Position numbers and translations under genes: made by a program. Below are positions 54,826 to 63,959 of a stretch of DNA of 64,000 nucleotides, in pieces (positions within the stretch are counted from its first letter, which is position 1; every line of letters begins with the position of its first letter). Origin of the DNA: Enterococcus sp. HY326 (GTDB taxonomy: Bacteria > Bacillota > Bacilli > Lactobacillales > Enterococcaceae); assembly GCF_026157065.1 (NCBI RefSeq), contig NZ_JANLGQ010000003.1, positions 1-64,000 on the forward strand, written 5' to 3'. Under the pieces are notes generated by a model. It was not told the DNA's origin. It worked only from the letters and a program-made list of their open reading frames with translations, and did not search any database.

Positions 54826-55644
54826 ATGAGTAAAGTGCTGACAACTATCAGTTATGTCTTTATTGTTTTATTAGCGATTATCACCGTCTTCCCCTTTGTC
54901 TATATGATTTTAGCGGGCTTGATGACTTATCGGGAAGCGACAAGTATTCCGCCGACCTTTATCCCAGAAGCTCTGCAATGGAGCAATTTTACGACAGTCT
55001 TTGAGCGGGCACCGTTTCTGCAATATTTTATCAATACCGTCTTTGTGTCAACGGTGACGACTATTTTTACATTGATCACTGCCGTATTAGCTTCCTTTGC
55101 ATTAACTAGCTTAGAGTTTCGCTTTAAAAAAGTTGTGATGGCGATTATGGTTTCCCTGTTGATGGTGCCTTATGAATCAATTATTTTTACCAACTACAAT
55201 ACAATTGCCAGACTGGGCTTGCTGAATACGTACACGGCCTTGATTATTCCATTCCTGACGAGTATTTTCTATATTTATTATTTGAACGGCTATCTTAAAG
55301 GAATTTCCAGCACCTTTTATAAAGCTGCCAAAATTGACGGGGCGACGGATTTGCAATACATTCGCCGGATTTTAATTCCCATGTCAAAACCAGCTCTAGT
55401 TACCGTGGGGATTTTAACTTTTATTTCCAGTTGGAATTCATTCCTGTGGCCGCTTTTAGTTACCAATACAAAAGATTTGCGACTGTTGAATAATGGACTG
55501 TCAGCCTTCACTACAGAAAGCGGCAGTGATGTCCAATTGCAAATGGCGGCTGCCACCTTGACGGTCATTCCCATCTTAATTATTTATCTTATTTTCAGAA
55601 AAGAAATTATCAAAGGAGTGGCAAAAGATGGCATCAAAGGCTAA
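54826..55644 (+). CDS. CUT1 ABC permease, UgpE-like
   Basis: 272-aa second permease with six helices and EAA loop YKAAKIDGATDLQYIRRILIPMSKPA; it ends IIKGVAKDGIKG, the usual tail of UgpE/MalG-type subunits. ATG 54826 follows the previous stop by one base. Its last 17 bases overlap the MBL-fold gene. Confidence 0.88.
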   Translation: MSKVLTTISYVFIVLLAIITVFPFVYMILAGLMTYREATSIPPTFIPEALQWSNFTTVFERAPFLQYFINTVFVSTVTTIFTLITAVLASFALTSLEFRFKKVVMAIMVSLLMVPYESIIFTNYNTIARLGLLNTYTALIIPFLTSIFYIYYLNGYLKGISSTFYKAAKIDGATDLQYIRRILIPMSKPALVTVGILTFISSWNSFLWPLLVTNTKDLRLLNNGLSAFTTESGSDVQLQMAAATLTVIPILIIYLIFRKEIIKGVAKDGIKG

Positions 55645-56917
55645 GACAACTGTGACCTTTCACAGCGGAATTTTAACAATTGGCGGCACGATTATTGAAG
55701 TCGCTTATAAAGACGCTCATATTTTCTTTGATTTTGGTTCTGAATATCATCCTGAAACACCGTTACCGGACGAAAATTTACAAACACTTGTCGATCATCG
55801 CTGGGTGCCGGAGATGTCGGGAATTTACGACGCTCGCTTGAATTATTCCTATCAAGGGGAGACGCCTCAGGAGTTTAAAGAGACAGCGGTCTTTTTGTCC
55901 CATGCTCATTTGGACCATTCAAAAATTATCAATTACTTAGATCCCTCTATTCCGTTGTATACTTTGGCGGAAACGAAGGCGATTTTAGAAGAACTAAATC
56001 GGGACGGCGACTTTTTAACCCCGTCGCCCTTTGCTGAAAAAAACTTTGTCAGAGAAATGATTGGCTTAAAACCACGGGATGTCATTCAAGTTGGGGAAAT
56101 CTCGGTGGAAATTTGGCCGGTGGATCATGATGCTTTCGGCGCTTCAGCGTTATTGATTCGCACGCCGGAACAATTGATCACTTACACAGGGGACTTACGC
56201 CTGCATGGATATCATCCGGAAATTACGGAGGCCTTTGCCAAAGCGGCCTTTCAAACGGATTTATTGATGATGGAAGGGGTCAGCATTAGTTTTCCAGAAC
56301 GGGAAGAAAATCCCGAAGAAATCAAAGTTTTAAGTGAAAAAGACTTGATTCAAAGAGTTGTTGATGTCGAGTTAGAAAACCCGAAACGGCAAATTACTTT
56401 TAACGGCTATCCAGCCAATGTTGAACGCTTTTTACAACTCGTTGAGCATTCGCCACGGACAGTGGTATTGGAAGCCAATCAAGCCAGTTTATTACAGGAG
56501 ATTTTTGGCAAACAAGTGCCTTATTATTATGCCAAAGACAAAATAAATCCTGATTTAAATCCAGAGTTAGAAGTCAGCTATCAAACTTTATTAGCTGATG
56601 ATGAAAAATATTTGTGGCAGGCAGTTGCTGATTTTGAACAGCTGCAGGCCGGGGGACTTTATTTACACTTGGATGCTCAGCCTTTGGGGGACTTTGATCC
56701 GGCTTATGCAGTCTTTTTAGCGCTATTAGCGGATCATGAAATCGAATTTCTGCGTCTAGCAGTATCGGGGCATGCTTTTCCTGCTGATTTGAAGCAAATT
56801 ATTGCTTGGATTCAGCCTAAACTATTGGTTCCAATCCATACCTTGAAGCCAGAAAAACTGGAGAATCCGTATGGTGAAAGAATATTACCCACACGTGGGC
56901 AAAAAATTGTTTTATAA
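55628..56917 (+). CDS. MBL-fold metallohydrolase with RNase J-like features
   Basis: 429-aa protein with the metallo-beta-lactamase metal motif SHAHLDH (about residues 90-96), a second His in WPVDHDAFGA, an Asp in ITYTGDLRLHG, and a C-terminal PKLLVPIHTLKPEK segment that recalls the PIHT motif of RNase J/beta-CASP enzymes. It lacks a signal peptide. Members act on phosphodiesters, RNA or other esters; the substrate here is unknown. Its position between permease and binding-protein genes, translationally coupled by a 17-bp overlap, suggests it processes the transported compound. GGAG 11 nt before ATG 55628 serves as RBS. Confidence 0.8.
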   Translation: MASKAKTTVTFHSGILTIGGTIIEVAYKDAHIFFDFGSEYHPETPLPDENLQTLVDHRWVPEMSGIYDARLNYSYQGETPQEFKETAVFLSHAHLDHSKIINYLDPSIPLYTLAETKAILEELNRDGDFLTPSPFAEKNFVREMIGLKPRDVIQVGEISVEIWPVDHDAFGASALLIRTPEQLITYTGDLRLHGYHPEITEAFAKAAFQTDLLMMEGVSISFPEREENPEEIKVLSEKDLIQRVVDVELENPKRQITFNGYPANVERFLQLVEHSPRTVVLEANQASLLQEIFGKQVPYYYAKDKINPDLNPELEVSYQTLLADDEKYLWQAVADFEQLQAGGLYLHLDAQPLGDFDPAYAVFLALLADHEIEFLRLAVSGHAFPADLKQIIAWIQPKLLVPIHTLKPEKLENPYGERILPTRGQKIVL

Positions 56918-56933
56918 AGAGGGAGCGTAAAAG

Positions 56934-58223
56934 ATGAAAGCAAACAAAGTAACATTTGGAGTATTTGCAGCAAGTGCAGCACTTTTATTAGGGGCTTGCG
57001 GTGGCAGCAACGATTCAACGGCGGACTCAACTGCCAGCAGCGAAATTGCGACAGAAGTATCTGAAGGAACTACTGTCACATTTTGGCATGCGATGAATGG
57101 TGCCCAAGAAGAAGAATTGGTATCACTAACTCAAGAATTTATGGATGCGAATCCGAATATCACCATTGAGTTGCAAAACCAATCTCAATATTCTGATTTG
57201 CAAGCAAAAATCAATTCTACTTTGCCTTCACCAAAAGATTTACCAACAATTACTCAAGCTTACCCAGGCTGGTTATACAGCGCAGCAACTGATGGCATGC
57301 TAGTCGATTTACAAGATTACATCGATAACACCGATATCGGTTGGGGCGACCAAGAAGCAATTCGGGAACCCTTGATGGAGGGTGCGCAAATCGATGGCAC
57401 GCAATATGGAATTCCTTTTAACAAATCGACAGAAATGTTATTCTACAATGCGGATATGTTAGCTGAATACGGCGTCGAAGTGCCAACAACTTTTGAAGAA
57501 TTGGCGGAAGCTTCTAAGACAATTTACGAACAATCAAACGGTGAAGTTGTCGGAGCTGGTTTTGATTCATTAAACAATTATTATGCTATCGGTATGGAAA
57601 ATGCCGGTGTTGATTTCAATGCTGACTTAGACTTTGCCGGTGACGAATCTAAAGAAGTTATCAACTACTATGCAGATGGTGTTAAAGAAGGCTACTTTAG
57701 AATTGCTGGTTCTGACAGCTACTTATCTGGACCATTTGCTAATGAACAAGTAGCAATGTTTATCGGCTCTATCGCTGGTGAAGGCTACGTGAAAAAAGAT
57801 ACTGAAGGTGTCTTTGAATACGGCGTAGCAACTCGCCCGGCTGAAATGAACCTGCAACAGGGAACGGACATTTACATGTTCGACAGCGCTTCTTCAGAAG
57901 AAAGAACAGCTGCTTTTGAATACATGAAATTCTTAACTTCTCCTGAATCGCAATTGGATTGGGCTGTCAACACAGGCTACATGCCCGTTGTCGAATCTGT
58001 TTTAACTTCAACAGAATACTTAGACAATCCAGAAACAAAAGTACCGGCAGAATTAGGCCAAGCAACAGCACATTTATTCTCAATTCCAGTGGCACAAAGT
58101 TCTGATGCTGCTTACAATGAAACTCGGGCAATTATGGAAAATATCTTGTCGAACACCGACCAAGATACCGACCAATTAATTGAAGACTCTGTTTCACAAT
58201 TCCAAGATGCTTGGAACCAATAA
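56934..58223 (+). CDS. UgpB-like extracellular substrate-binding lipoprotein
   Basis: 429-aa family 1 solute-binding protein. Signal peptide MKANKVTFGVFAASAALLL with lipobox LGAC (Cys about 22) and a Ser/Thr-rich linker. The mature start VTFWHAMNGAQEEELVSL resembles UgpB (FWHSM), and IPFNKSTEMLFYN is the typical ligand-loop region. UgpB proteins bind glycerol-3-phosphate or glycerophosphodiesters; this ligand is plausible but unproven here. It uses the ABC subunits encoded upstream. A hairpin follows the gene. Confidence 0.88.
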   Translation: MKANKVTFGVFAASAALLLGACGGSNDSTADSTASSEIATEVSEGTTVTFWHAMNGAQEEELVSLTQEFMDANPNITIELQNQSQYSDLQAKINSTLPSPKDLPTITQAYPGWLYSAATDGMLVDLQDYIDNTDIGWGDQEAIREPLMEGAQIDGTQYGIPFNKSTEMLFYNADMLAEYGVEVPTTFEELAEASKTIYEQSNGEVVGAGFDSLNNYYAIGMENAGVDFNADLDFAGDESKEVINYYADGVKEGYFRIAGSDSYLSGPFANEQVAMFIGSIAGEGYVKKDTEGVFEYGVATRPAEMNLQQGTDIYMFDSASSEERTAAFEYMKFLTSPESQLDWAVNTGYMPVVESVLTSTEYLDNPETKVPAELGQATAHLFSIPVAQSSDAAYNETRAIMENILSNTDQDTDQLIEDSVSQFQDAWNQ

Positions 58224-58273
58224 GCGTTAAAAATCCAGCAGGTTGAATCTGCTGATGATAAACACGAGGAAGG

Positions 58274-58295
58274 CCTGTGACAATTTTGTCGCAGG
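58274..58295 (+). other. Intercistronic hairpin behind the binding-protein gene
   Basis: CCTGTGAC / GTCGCAGG stem (one G-T) with loop AATTTT; another small stem CAGCAG/CTGCTG lies at about 58233-58251. Such structures often protect the upstream mRNA so that the binding protein is made in excess. Confidence 0.5.
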
Positions 58296-58319
58296 TTCTT
58301 TCGTTAATTGGAGGAACTT

Positions 58320-59876
58320 ATGCGTTTAACTATTTTAGAAACCAGCGATATCCACGGCTATATTTATCCGACCAATTACGCTGACAAGCAAGAGCTGCCA
58401 ATCGGTGCAGCCAAAGTTGCCAGTAAAATCAAAGAACTGACTGCAGCGGCAGAAGGTCCGGTGATAAAAATTGAAAATGGCGATTTTATTCAAGGCTCGC
58501 CCTTCAGCTATTTCGTTGCCAAAGAAAATAAGTTGACGGCTGCTGACTTGACGCAAGTCACCGACTTAATCGGCTATGACGTTCATGTTTTAGGCAATCA
58601 CGAATTTAATTACGGTCGGGCTTACTTAGAAGAAGCAGTTGCCAGTTATCAAACACCGGTTTTAGCAGCAAATATTTTAAATGAAAACGGTGAGCCAGCA
58701 TTTGGCAAAGCCTATGAAATTATCGAAAAAGCGGGTGCTAAAATTGCCATTCTAGGCTTAGATACTCAATACATCCCCCATTGGGAGCAGCCAGCAACGA
58801 TTGCGGGTTTGACGTTTGTCAGCGCTGTGGCAACCGCCAAAAAATATCTACCTCAATTACGGAAATTAGCTGACGTGGTAATCGTCAGCTATCACGGCGG
58901 ATTTGAACGGGATTTAGTCACAGGAGAGCCCACCGAATTATTGACCGGGGAAAATGAAGGTTATCAATTGCTGACAGAAGTTGCCGGCATCGACGCTTTA
59001 GTGACCGGACATCAGCATCGGGAAATCGCCGCCATTGTCAATGGCGTGCCAATCGTACAGCCAGGCTATCGTGGCAATCATGTAGGCGAAATTCAATTGG
59101 AGCTGAAAAAAACGGCAACTGGCTATCAAGTGACTACTAGCAAAGCTGAAATTCATCCGGTGGCAGATGTTAAAGCCGATCAAGAAATTTTAGCTGCTGT
59201 TGCTCCTATTGAAAAAGAGTTGGAGGCTTGGCTCGACCAGCCGGTGGGAAAAGTTGTCGGTGACATGACGATTGTCGATGCGATGCAGGCCCGCTTAGTT
59301 GAGCATCCCTATGTAGAATTTATTAATCAGGTGCAAATGGCTGCCAGTGGTGCGGAGATTTCCGGGACGGCGTTGTTTAACAATGAAGGCAAAGGATTTC
59401 AAGAGACGATTACCATGCGGGATATTATCACCAATTATATTTACCCGAACACGCTAGCCGTTTTAAAAATTTCCGGCACCGATTTGAAAGCGGCCCTTGA
59501 GCAAACTGCCAATTATTTAATTTTGGAAGATGGCGAAATCCAGTTTAATCCGGCCTTCATTGATCCAAAGCCACAGTATTATAATTACGATATGTATGAA
59601 GGTATTGAGTACATTATCGATATGACGCAGCCTGTTGGACAGCGGATTACTAAGTTGACTTTTAAAGGACAGCCGGTGAAACCAACGGATGAGTTAGAAA
59701 TTGTCACCAATCAATACCGAGCAGTGGGGGGCGGCAATTTTCAAATGTTTACTCCAGAAAAAATTGTTCGGGAAGTTCAGATTGATATGACCGAACTGAT
59801 TGCCAATTATCTAGAAAAACATCCGGTAATCAACGCTAGTGTCAACCATAATTTTAAAGTCGTAAAAAAAGCCTGA
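58320..59876 (+). CDS. Bifunctional metallophosphatase/5'-nucleotidase family protein, cytoplasmic
   Basis: 518-aa two-domain phosphoesterase. The N-terminal calcineurin-like domain has LETSDIHGYIYP (metal-binding Asp and His), IENGDFIQGS, LGNHEFNYG and VTGHQHREI; the C-terminal 5'-nucleotidase domain has the substrate-binding segments TMRDIITNYIYPNTLAVLKISG and YRAVGGGNF. There is no signal peptide, unlike the secreted CpdB and UshA enzymes, so it works in the cytoplasm, like YunD-type proteins. ATG 58320 has GGAGG 5 nt upstream. Last gene of the UgpCAE-MBL-UgpB operon; it may dephosphorylate the imported compound after MBL cleavage. Confidence 0.88.
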   Translation: MRLTILETSDIHGYIYPTNYADKQELPIGAAKVASKIKELTAAAEGPVIKIENGDFIQGSPFSYFVAKENKLTAADLTQVTDLIGYDVHVLGNHEFNYGRAYLEEAVASYQTPVLAANILNENGEPAFGKAYEIIEKAGAKIAILGLDTQYIPHWEQPATIAGLTFVSAVATAKKYLPQLRKLADVVIVSYHGGFERDLVTGEPTELLTGENEGYQLLTEVAGIDALVTGHQHREIAAIVNGVPIVQPGYRGNHVGEIQLELKKTATGYQVTTSKAEIHPVADVKADQEILAAVAPIEKELEAWLDQPVGKVVGDMTIVDAMQARLVEHPYVEFINQVQMAASGAEISGTALFNNEGKGFQETITMRDIITNYIYPNTLAVLKISGTDLKAALEQTANYLILEDGEIQFNPAFIDPKPQYYNYDMYEGIEYIIDMTQPVGQRITKLTFKGQPVKPTDELEIVTNQYRAVGGGNFQMFTPEKIVREVQIDMTELIANYLEKHPVINASVNHNFKVVKKA

Positions 59877-59983
59877 ATTTTTTTAACAGGCACCACCAGA
59901 ATTTCAACTTCTAGCAACAATTGTATATTGCTGAACCGAAGATCCACTTCAGAAAATTCCTGAAATATACGCCAAGTAGTAGA

Positions 59984-60007
59984 GCTGCAGCTTTTTGCAG
60001 CTTTTTT
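59984..60007 (+). terminator. Terminator of the UgpCAE-like operon
   Basis: Stem GCTGCA / TGCAGC with a 6-nt loop and six T. Confidence 0.75.
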
Positions 60008-60013
60008 GCTTGG

Positions 60014-60041
60014 TTGACACTTTTGCAACGTTTGTTATATT
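60014..60041 (+). promoter_or_regulatory. Promoter of the ATPase gene at 60090
   Basis: Perfect TTGACA (60014-60019), 16-nt spacer, TATATT (60036-60041). Confidence 0.7.
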
Positions 60042-60089
60042 GGAAGGAAAGACCGGTTTGAAAATTGGACAATCAAAAGGAGGAGGACC

Positions 60090-60818
60090 ATGTTTCTTCA
60101 TGAGTTAAAAATCAATGATACACAGCAAAAGGGGTATCCCTTTGAAGTTTTTGCTGTACAGGAAATTTTAAAGCAGGAGGGCAGGCTACCTTTTACCGCT
60201 CCTGTTACCTTTTTGTCAGGAGATAATGGCACTGGTAAGTCAACGATTTTGGAGGCAATTGCTGTTGCCTATGGTATCAATCCAGAAGGCGGCAGCCAAA
60301 ATTTTAACTTTGAAACATTTGCGAGCCACTCTTCACTCCATGAGAATGTGCGCCTGATTAGAAAAGGCACACTTCCAAAAACAAAATTTTTTCTGCGCTC
60401 AGAAACTTATTATAATGTGGCGTCAGAAATTGAAGAGCTTTCTGGATATGAAATGACGCCCTTTGGTTCCTACGGCGGCCAATCACTTCATGAACGCTCC
60501 CACGGAGAAGGTCTGTTGGCAATTATTGAAAATCGTTTTGGCGGCGACAGTTTTTATTTGCTGGACGAGCCAGAGGCGGGCTTATCAACCAGCCGCCAAT
60601 TTTCTTTACTGGAACAAATGCATCGGCTAGTCAAGACGGGCTCGCAACTCATCATTGCGACCCATTCGCCAATCATCATGGCGTATCCCAATGCGCAAAT
60701 TTATCAATTTTCGGAAGCGGGTCTAGAGGAGCTGCCCCTCGAGGAAACGCTGGCCTTCAAAGAAAGCAAAGTCTTTTATGATGACCATAAACGGCTGCTA
60801 CATTATTTGTTGGAGTGA
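60090..60818 (+). CDS. Stand-alone ABC-type AAA ATPase (COG3910-like)
   Basis: 242-aa soluble ATPase with the ABC/SMC-type active site: Walker A GDNGTGKST (residues 44-52), signature-like QSLHERSHGEG, Walker B FYLLDEPEAGLS and H-loop IIATHSPII. It has no coiled-coil insert, no transmembrane helix and no partner permease nearby. This is the predicted ATPase family close to RecF/OLD-type proteins; some relatives act in phage defence or DNA repair, but single-gene members are usually uncharacterised. RBS GGAGGAGG precedes ATG 60090. Confidence 0.8.
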   Translation: MFLHELKINDTQQKGYPFEVFAVQEILKQEGRLPFTAPVTFLSGDNGTGKSTILEAIAVAYGINPEGGSQNFNFETFASHSSLHENVRLIRKGTLPKTKFFLRSETYYNVASEIEELSGYEMTPFGSYGGQSLHERSHGEGLLAIIENRFGGDSFYLLDEPEAGLSTSRQFSLLEQMHRLVKTGSQLIIATHSPIIMAYPNAQIYQFSEAGLEELPLEETLAFKESKVFYDDHKRLLHYLLE

Positions 60819-60875
60819 AGGGGTGCTGCAGGAAATTGAGGGGAGTATTTTTGCGGTTTTTTTTATAAAAAGGTA

Positions 60876-60912
60876 GGAGTATGAGCAGGCGCCCATACTC
60901 CAAATTTTTTTG
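60876..60912. terminator. Bidirectional terminator between ATPase and GH2 genes
   Basis: Perfect stem GGAGTATG / CATACTCC with T runs on both sides (AAATTTTTTTT on plus, CTTTTTAT on minus). The flanking genes converge. Confidence 0.8.
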
Positions 60913-60915
60913 AAA

Positions 60916-62712
60916 TTATTCTACACTAGGGACATGGAACATATCGTTGACTGCTTTTATGGCTGACAAGTCACATTTTGGTTGACGATCATAAGTTACT
61001 AAGCCGTTAATTTCTTGTTCAACATCACTTAACTGGGTATAGCAGTAGCCCCATAATCCTGTGGAGGCATAGACAGCTTCCATTATTCTACGATAATCTT
61101 TTACAAAATCTTCTGCATTTTCGACAGAAGTATAGCCCCAGCCCGGTTGACCTGAGACATCAAAACCGATACCACCAAATTCAGTTAACAAAATTGGTTG
61201 GTCTTGATAGTCAAAACCATTTGCAAAAATTGGCCAAGGCGTTGAAGGTCTGGATAACAGCTTTTCTCTTGAAATCAATGTATCTTTGAAATAGTCATAA
61301 ATTTGAACTTCATCCTCTTGTCCGTGGCAATAGTTATGAATTGCGCAGATATCTGTTTCTGTCGCAGCCCAACCATCATTGGAGATTACGAGACGTGTTT
61401 TGTCCAGTGAATGAAGATAGTGGTACATTGTTTGAGAAAAATGCTGTTGCTGGCGATCAAATGAAATATCAGGCACCCCCCAGCTTTCATTAATGGGAAC
61501 CCAGGTCACAATCGCTGGATGATTGTAATCTCGTTTAATAATTTCAGTCCATTCTGACATTAATCTTTCTACCGATTGATGGTTGTATACGGCTGGTGCA
61601 GCGCATTCGCCCCATACTATGAAGCCCATTTGATCGGCATAATATAAAAATCTTGGGTCTTCGGTTTTTTGGTGTTTGCGACAGCCGTTAAAGCCCATCG
61701 CCTTCGATAATTCAATATCTTGAATAAAATCTTCGTCCGTTGGGGCAGTTAACAAGCCAGTCGGCCAATATCCTTGGTCTAAGATTAGCTTTTGATAATA
61801 AGGCTTATTGTTTAAATAGAACATGCCATTTTCCCAGTGAACTTTTCGCATACCAAAATAACTTTCAACAGTATCAAGAGTCTTGCCATCTTCCAGCAAG
61901 GTCAGCTTGATATCAAAAAGATTTGGCGTTTCGGGAGTCCAAGACCAACCCTCACCATGGTAATTTTTTCTGAAAATATAATCTTGAATTAAATCAATAT
62001 CTAGGATTAAATTTTTTTCAGTAAGATTTGCGATACCGCTAACAATTAGTTGTTCTTTAAAGGAGATTTCATATTGTAATTTTATCTCAGAGTTCATTAA
62101 TTGATTTAGAGAAACTTTAAGCTCTATTTTACCTTCATCGAATTTTGGCGTTAAGTAAAGTTCTTGGATATAAGTCTCCGCTACTACTTCTAGCCAAACA
62201 GTCTGCCAAATGCCTGTGGAATTGGTGTACCAAATTCCTCTCGATTCATCCTCCCAGAATTGTTTTCCCCGTGGAATACTTTCGTCATAATGTGCGTCAT
62301 ATGCGCGAACACTCAAACTCTGCAAAGAATTATCAGCTAATAAGTCTGTAATATCTGTCTGGAAAGAAGTGTGTCCACCAATATGCTTGCATACGTGCTG
62401 ACCGTTGAGATAGATGTCTGATTCATAATCAACTGCTCCAAAATGTAAAATGACTCGTTGATTTTTTTCTTTTGCTAAGTCAAATTGACGGTGATACCAA
62501 ACAATGTCATGGGGTGTTCGGTCGGCAATTCCACTCTCTTGGCTCTGATAGACAAACGGAACTTGAATTGTTTGATCATAGACATCTGAATTCTGATACC
62601 ATTTTTCCTTTAGGCCTTGATTGCCATCGTCAAATTTGAACGACCATTCGCCATTTAAATTTGTCCAATTATTGCGAACGAGTTGAGGGCGAGGGTAACT
62701 AGTTTTTTTCAT
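60916..62712 (-). CDS. GH2-family glycosidase (beta-glucuronidase/beta-galactosidase-like)
   Basis: 598-aa cytoplasmic glycoside hydrolase family 2 enzyme. The N-terminal sugar-binding domain (RPQLVRNNWTNLNGEWSFKFDD; VWYHRQFDL; DIYLNGQHV) is followed by the immunoglobulin-like domain and the TIM barrel with acid/base Glu in WVPINESWGV and nucleophile Glu in ILLTEFGGIGF. Shorter than LacZ and closer to GusA-like and uncharacterised GH2 enzymes; I do not see the NKG motif that marks true beta-glucuronidases. ATG 62712 has AAGGAG 6 nt upstream. Downstream of a CUT1 permease gene, so it probably hydrolyses the imported glycoside. Confidence 0.85.
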   Translation of the reverse strand: MKKTSYPRPQLVRNNWTNLNGEWSFKFDDGNQGLKEKWYQNSDVYDQTIQVPFVYQSQESGIADRTPHDIVWYHRQFDLAKEKNQRVILHFGAVDYESDIYLNGQHVCKHIGGHTSFQTDITDLLADNSLQSLSVRAYDAHYDESIPRGKQFWEDESRGIWYTNSTGIWQTVWLEVVAETYIQELYLTPKFDEGKIELKVSLNQLMNSEIKLQYEISFKEQLIVSGIANLTEKNLILDIDLIQDYIFRKNYHGEGWSWTPETPNLFDIKLTLLEDGKTLDTVESYFGMRKVHWENGMFYLNNKPYYQKLILDQGYWPTGLLTAPTDEDFIQDIELSKAMGFNGCRKHQKTEDPRFLYYADQMGFIVWGECAAPAVYNHQSVERLMSEWTEIIKRDYNHPAIVTWVPINESWGVPDISFDRQQQHFSQTMYHYLHSLDKTRLVISNDGWAATETDICAIHNYCHGQEDEVQIYDYFKDTLISREKLLSRPSTPWPIFANGFDYQDQPILLTEFGGIGFDVSGQPGWGYTSVENAEDFVKDYRRIMEAVYASTGLWGYCYTQLSDVEQEINGLVTYDRQPKCDLSAIKAVNDMFHVPSVE

Positions 62713-62725
62713 TTTTTTCTCCTTT

Positions 62726-63121
62726 TTATCCAATAGTGGATTTACTAATTCTGATTGATTTATTTCTTGCTAAGAATATAACACCGGCTGCCATGGCCAA
62801 AACCATCGTGACAAAATCCATGATAAAGTATGAAAATATGCCCAATACTAATAGATAGCAACCGATTTTTTTGCTGGTTTCTTGATCTTTCATATAACGT
62901 TTTGAAAGAATCAAGTTAAATAATCCTAATCCAATTAATAAGGTCCCAAACATGCAAATGAAGAAGAACATGTTCCCAACATGTTCAATGGTACTTAAGC
63001 CACCAGTCAGAACTTGTTGTTGATAAATGCCATAGACTAAAATGGTAATTAAGCCATCAATAATCTGCCAGATTCCCGTTATTTTTACTAACCTACGTTC
63101 TATTTTTCGATTCATCGTCAT
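62726..63121 (-). CDS. Small membrane protein (four helices, DUF4064-like)
   Basis: 131-aa protein with about four hydrophobic segments and short charged linkers. It resembles small DUF4064-type membrane proteins but the match is loose, so I treat it as uncharacterised. It lies 1 nt behind the permease gene and 13 nt before the GH2 gene, all in one operon. ATG 63121 or 63115 could be the start; AAAGGA lies 4 or 10 nt upstream respectively. A small membrane protein inside a sugar operon is unusual. Confidence 0.7.
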   Translation of the reverse strand: MTMNRKIERRLVKITGIWQIIDGLITILVYGIYQQQVLTGGLSTIEHVGNMFFFICMFGTLLIGLGLFNLILSKRYMKDQETSKKIGCYLLVLGIFSYFIMDFVTMVLAMAAGVIFLARNKSIRISKSTIG

Positions 63122-63122
63122 C

Positions 63123-63959
63123 CTATCCTTTCACACCGGCTGAAAGAGACATTGATTGTAGGAAATATTTTTGAGCAAACAAGTACAAAATAAAAGTAGG
63201 AATGATTGCAATTAATGCGCCAGCCATTAGTAATGTCGGTTGTGCTTGATACATTCCTTGGAGTAATTGCAAGCCTGAGGTAATCGGCATTTTATCAATA
63301 TCATTGAAGACAATGGAAGGCCATAGGAAATCATTCCAAGAACCAGTGAAGGAAAACAACGCTACAACAAGTAACACTGGCTTAATTAAAGGCAGAATAA
63401 TTTTTCTGAAAATCGTAAAATCATTTGCTCCATCAATTTGTGCTGCTTCATCGAAGTCTTTCGGAATATTATCCATAAATTGCTTCACCAGAAAAATATT
63501 AAAGACACCGGCAGCGCCTGGAATAATCATCGCAAGCGGGGTATTAACCCAACCGAAAATATCAACAATTTTATACAGTGGAATCAAATTCACAACACTT
63601 GGAAACATCATCGTAGCTAACAAAAAGGAAAAAAGAGCATTTTTCCCTTTAAAACTTAAGCGACTATAGGCAAAAGCTGAGAAGGATACAACTACTAAAA
63701 CTAATAAGGTATGACTAACCGCAATAAAAAGAGAATTCATAAACCAGCTGACAAGAGGTGTACTAGTATTATTTACTAAAAGAGAAGTATAGTTGGTTAG
63801 CACCCATTCAATTGGTAGAATCTTGAAGCCGGCAGTTAGTAACTCTAATTCGGATTTAAATGAAGTCATAACTCCATAGATTAAAGGAACTAACCAAATT
63901 GCAGCCATTGCTAATAAAAAAATAAAGGCTATTGTTTTGGAAACGATACTTTTTTTCAC
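63123..63959 (-). CDS. CUT1 ABC sugar permease (MalG/UgpE type)
   Basis: 278-aa permease with six helices, EAA loop DEAAQIDGANDFTIFRKIILPLIKPV and the typical end SMSLSAGVKG. The start is GTG 63959 with AGGAGG 8 nt upstream. Its partner permease and binding protein should lie just beyond the window edge, since the operon reads leftwards from there. The GH2 glycosidase downstream suggests a beta-linked oligosaccharide as substrate. Confidence 0.9.
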   Translation of the reverse strand: MKKSIVSKTIAFIFLLAMAAIWLVPLIYGVMTSFKSELELLTAGFKILPIEWVLTNYTSLLVNNTSTPLVSWFMNSLFIAVSHTLLVLVVVSFSAFAYSRLSFKGKNALFSFLLATMMFPSVVNLIPLYKIVDIFGWVNTPLAMIIPGAAGVFNIFLVKQFMDNIPKDFDEAAQIDGANDFTIFRKIILPLIKPVLLVVALFSFTGSWNDFLWPSIVFNDIDKMPITSGLQLLQGMYQAQPTLLMAGALIAIIPTFILYLFAQKYFLQSMSLSAGVKG

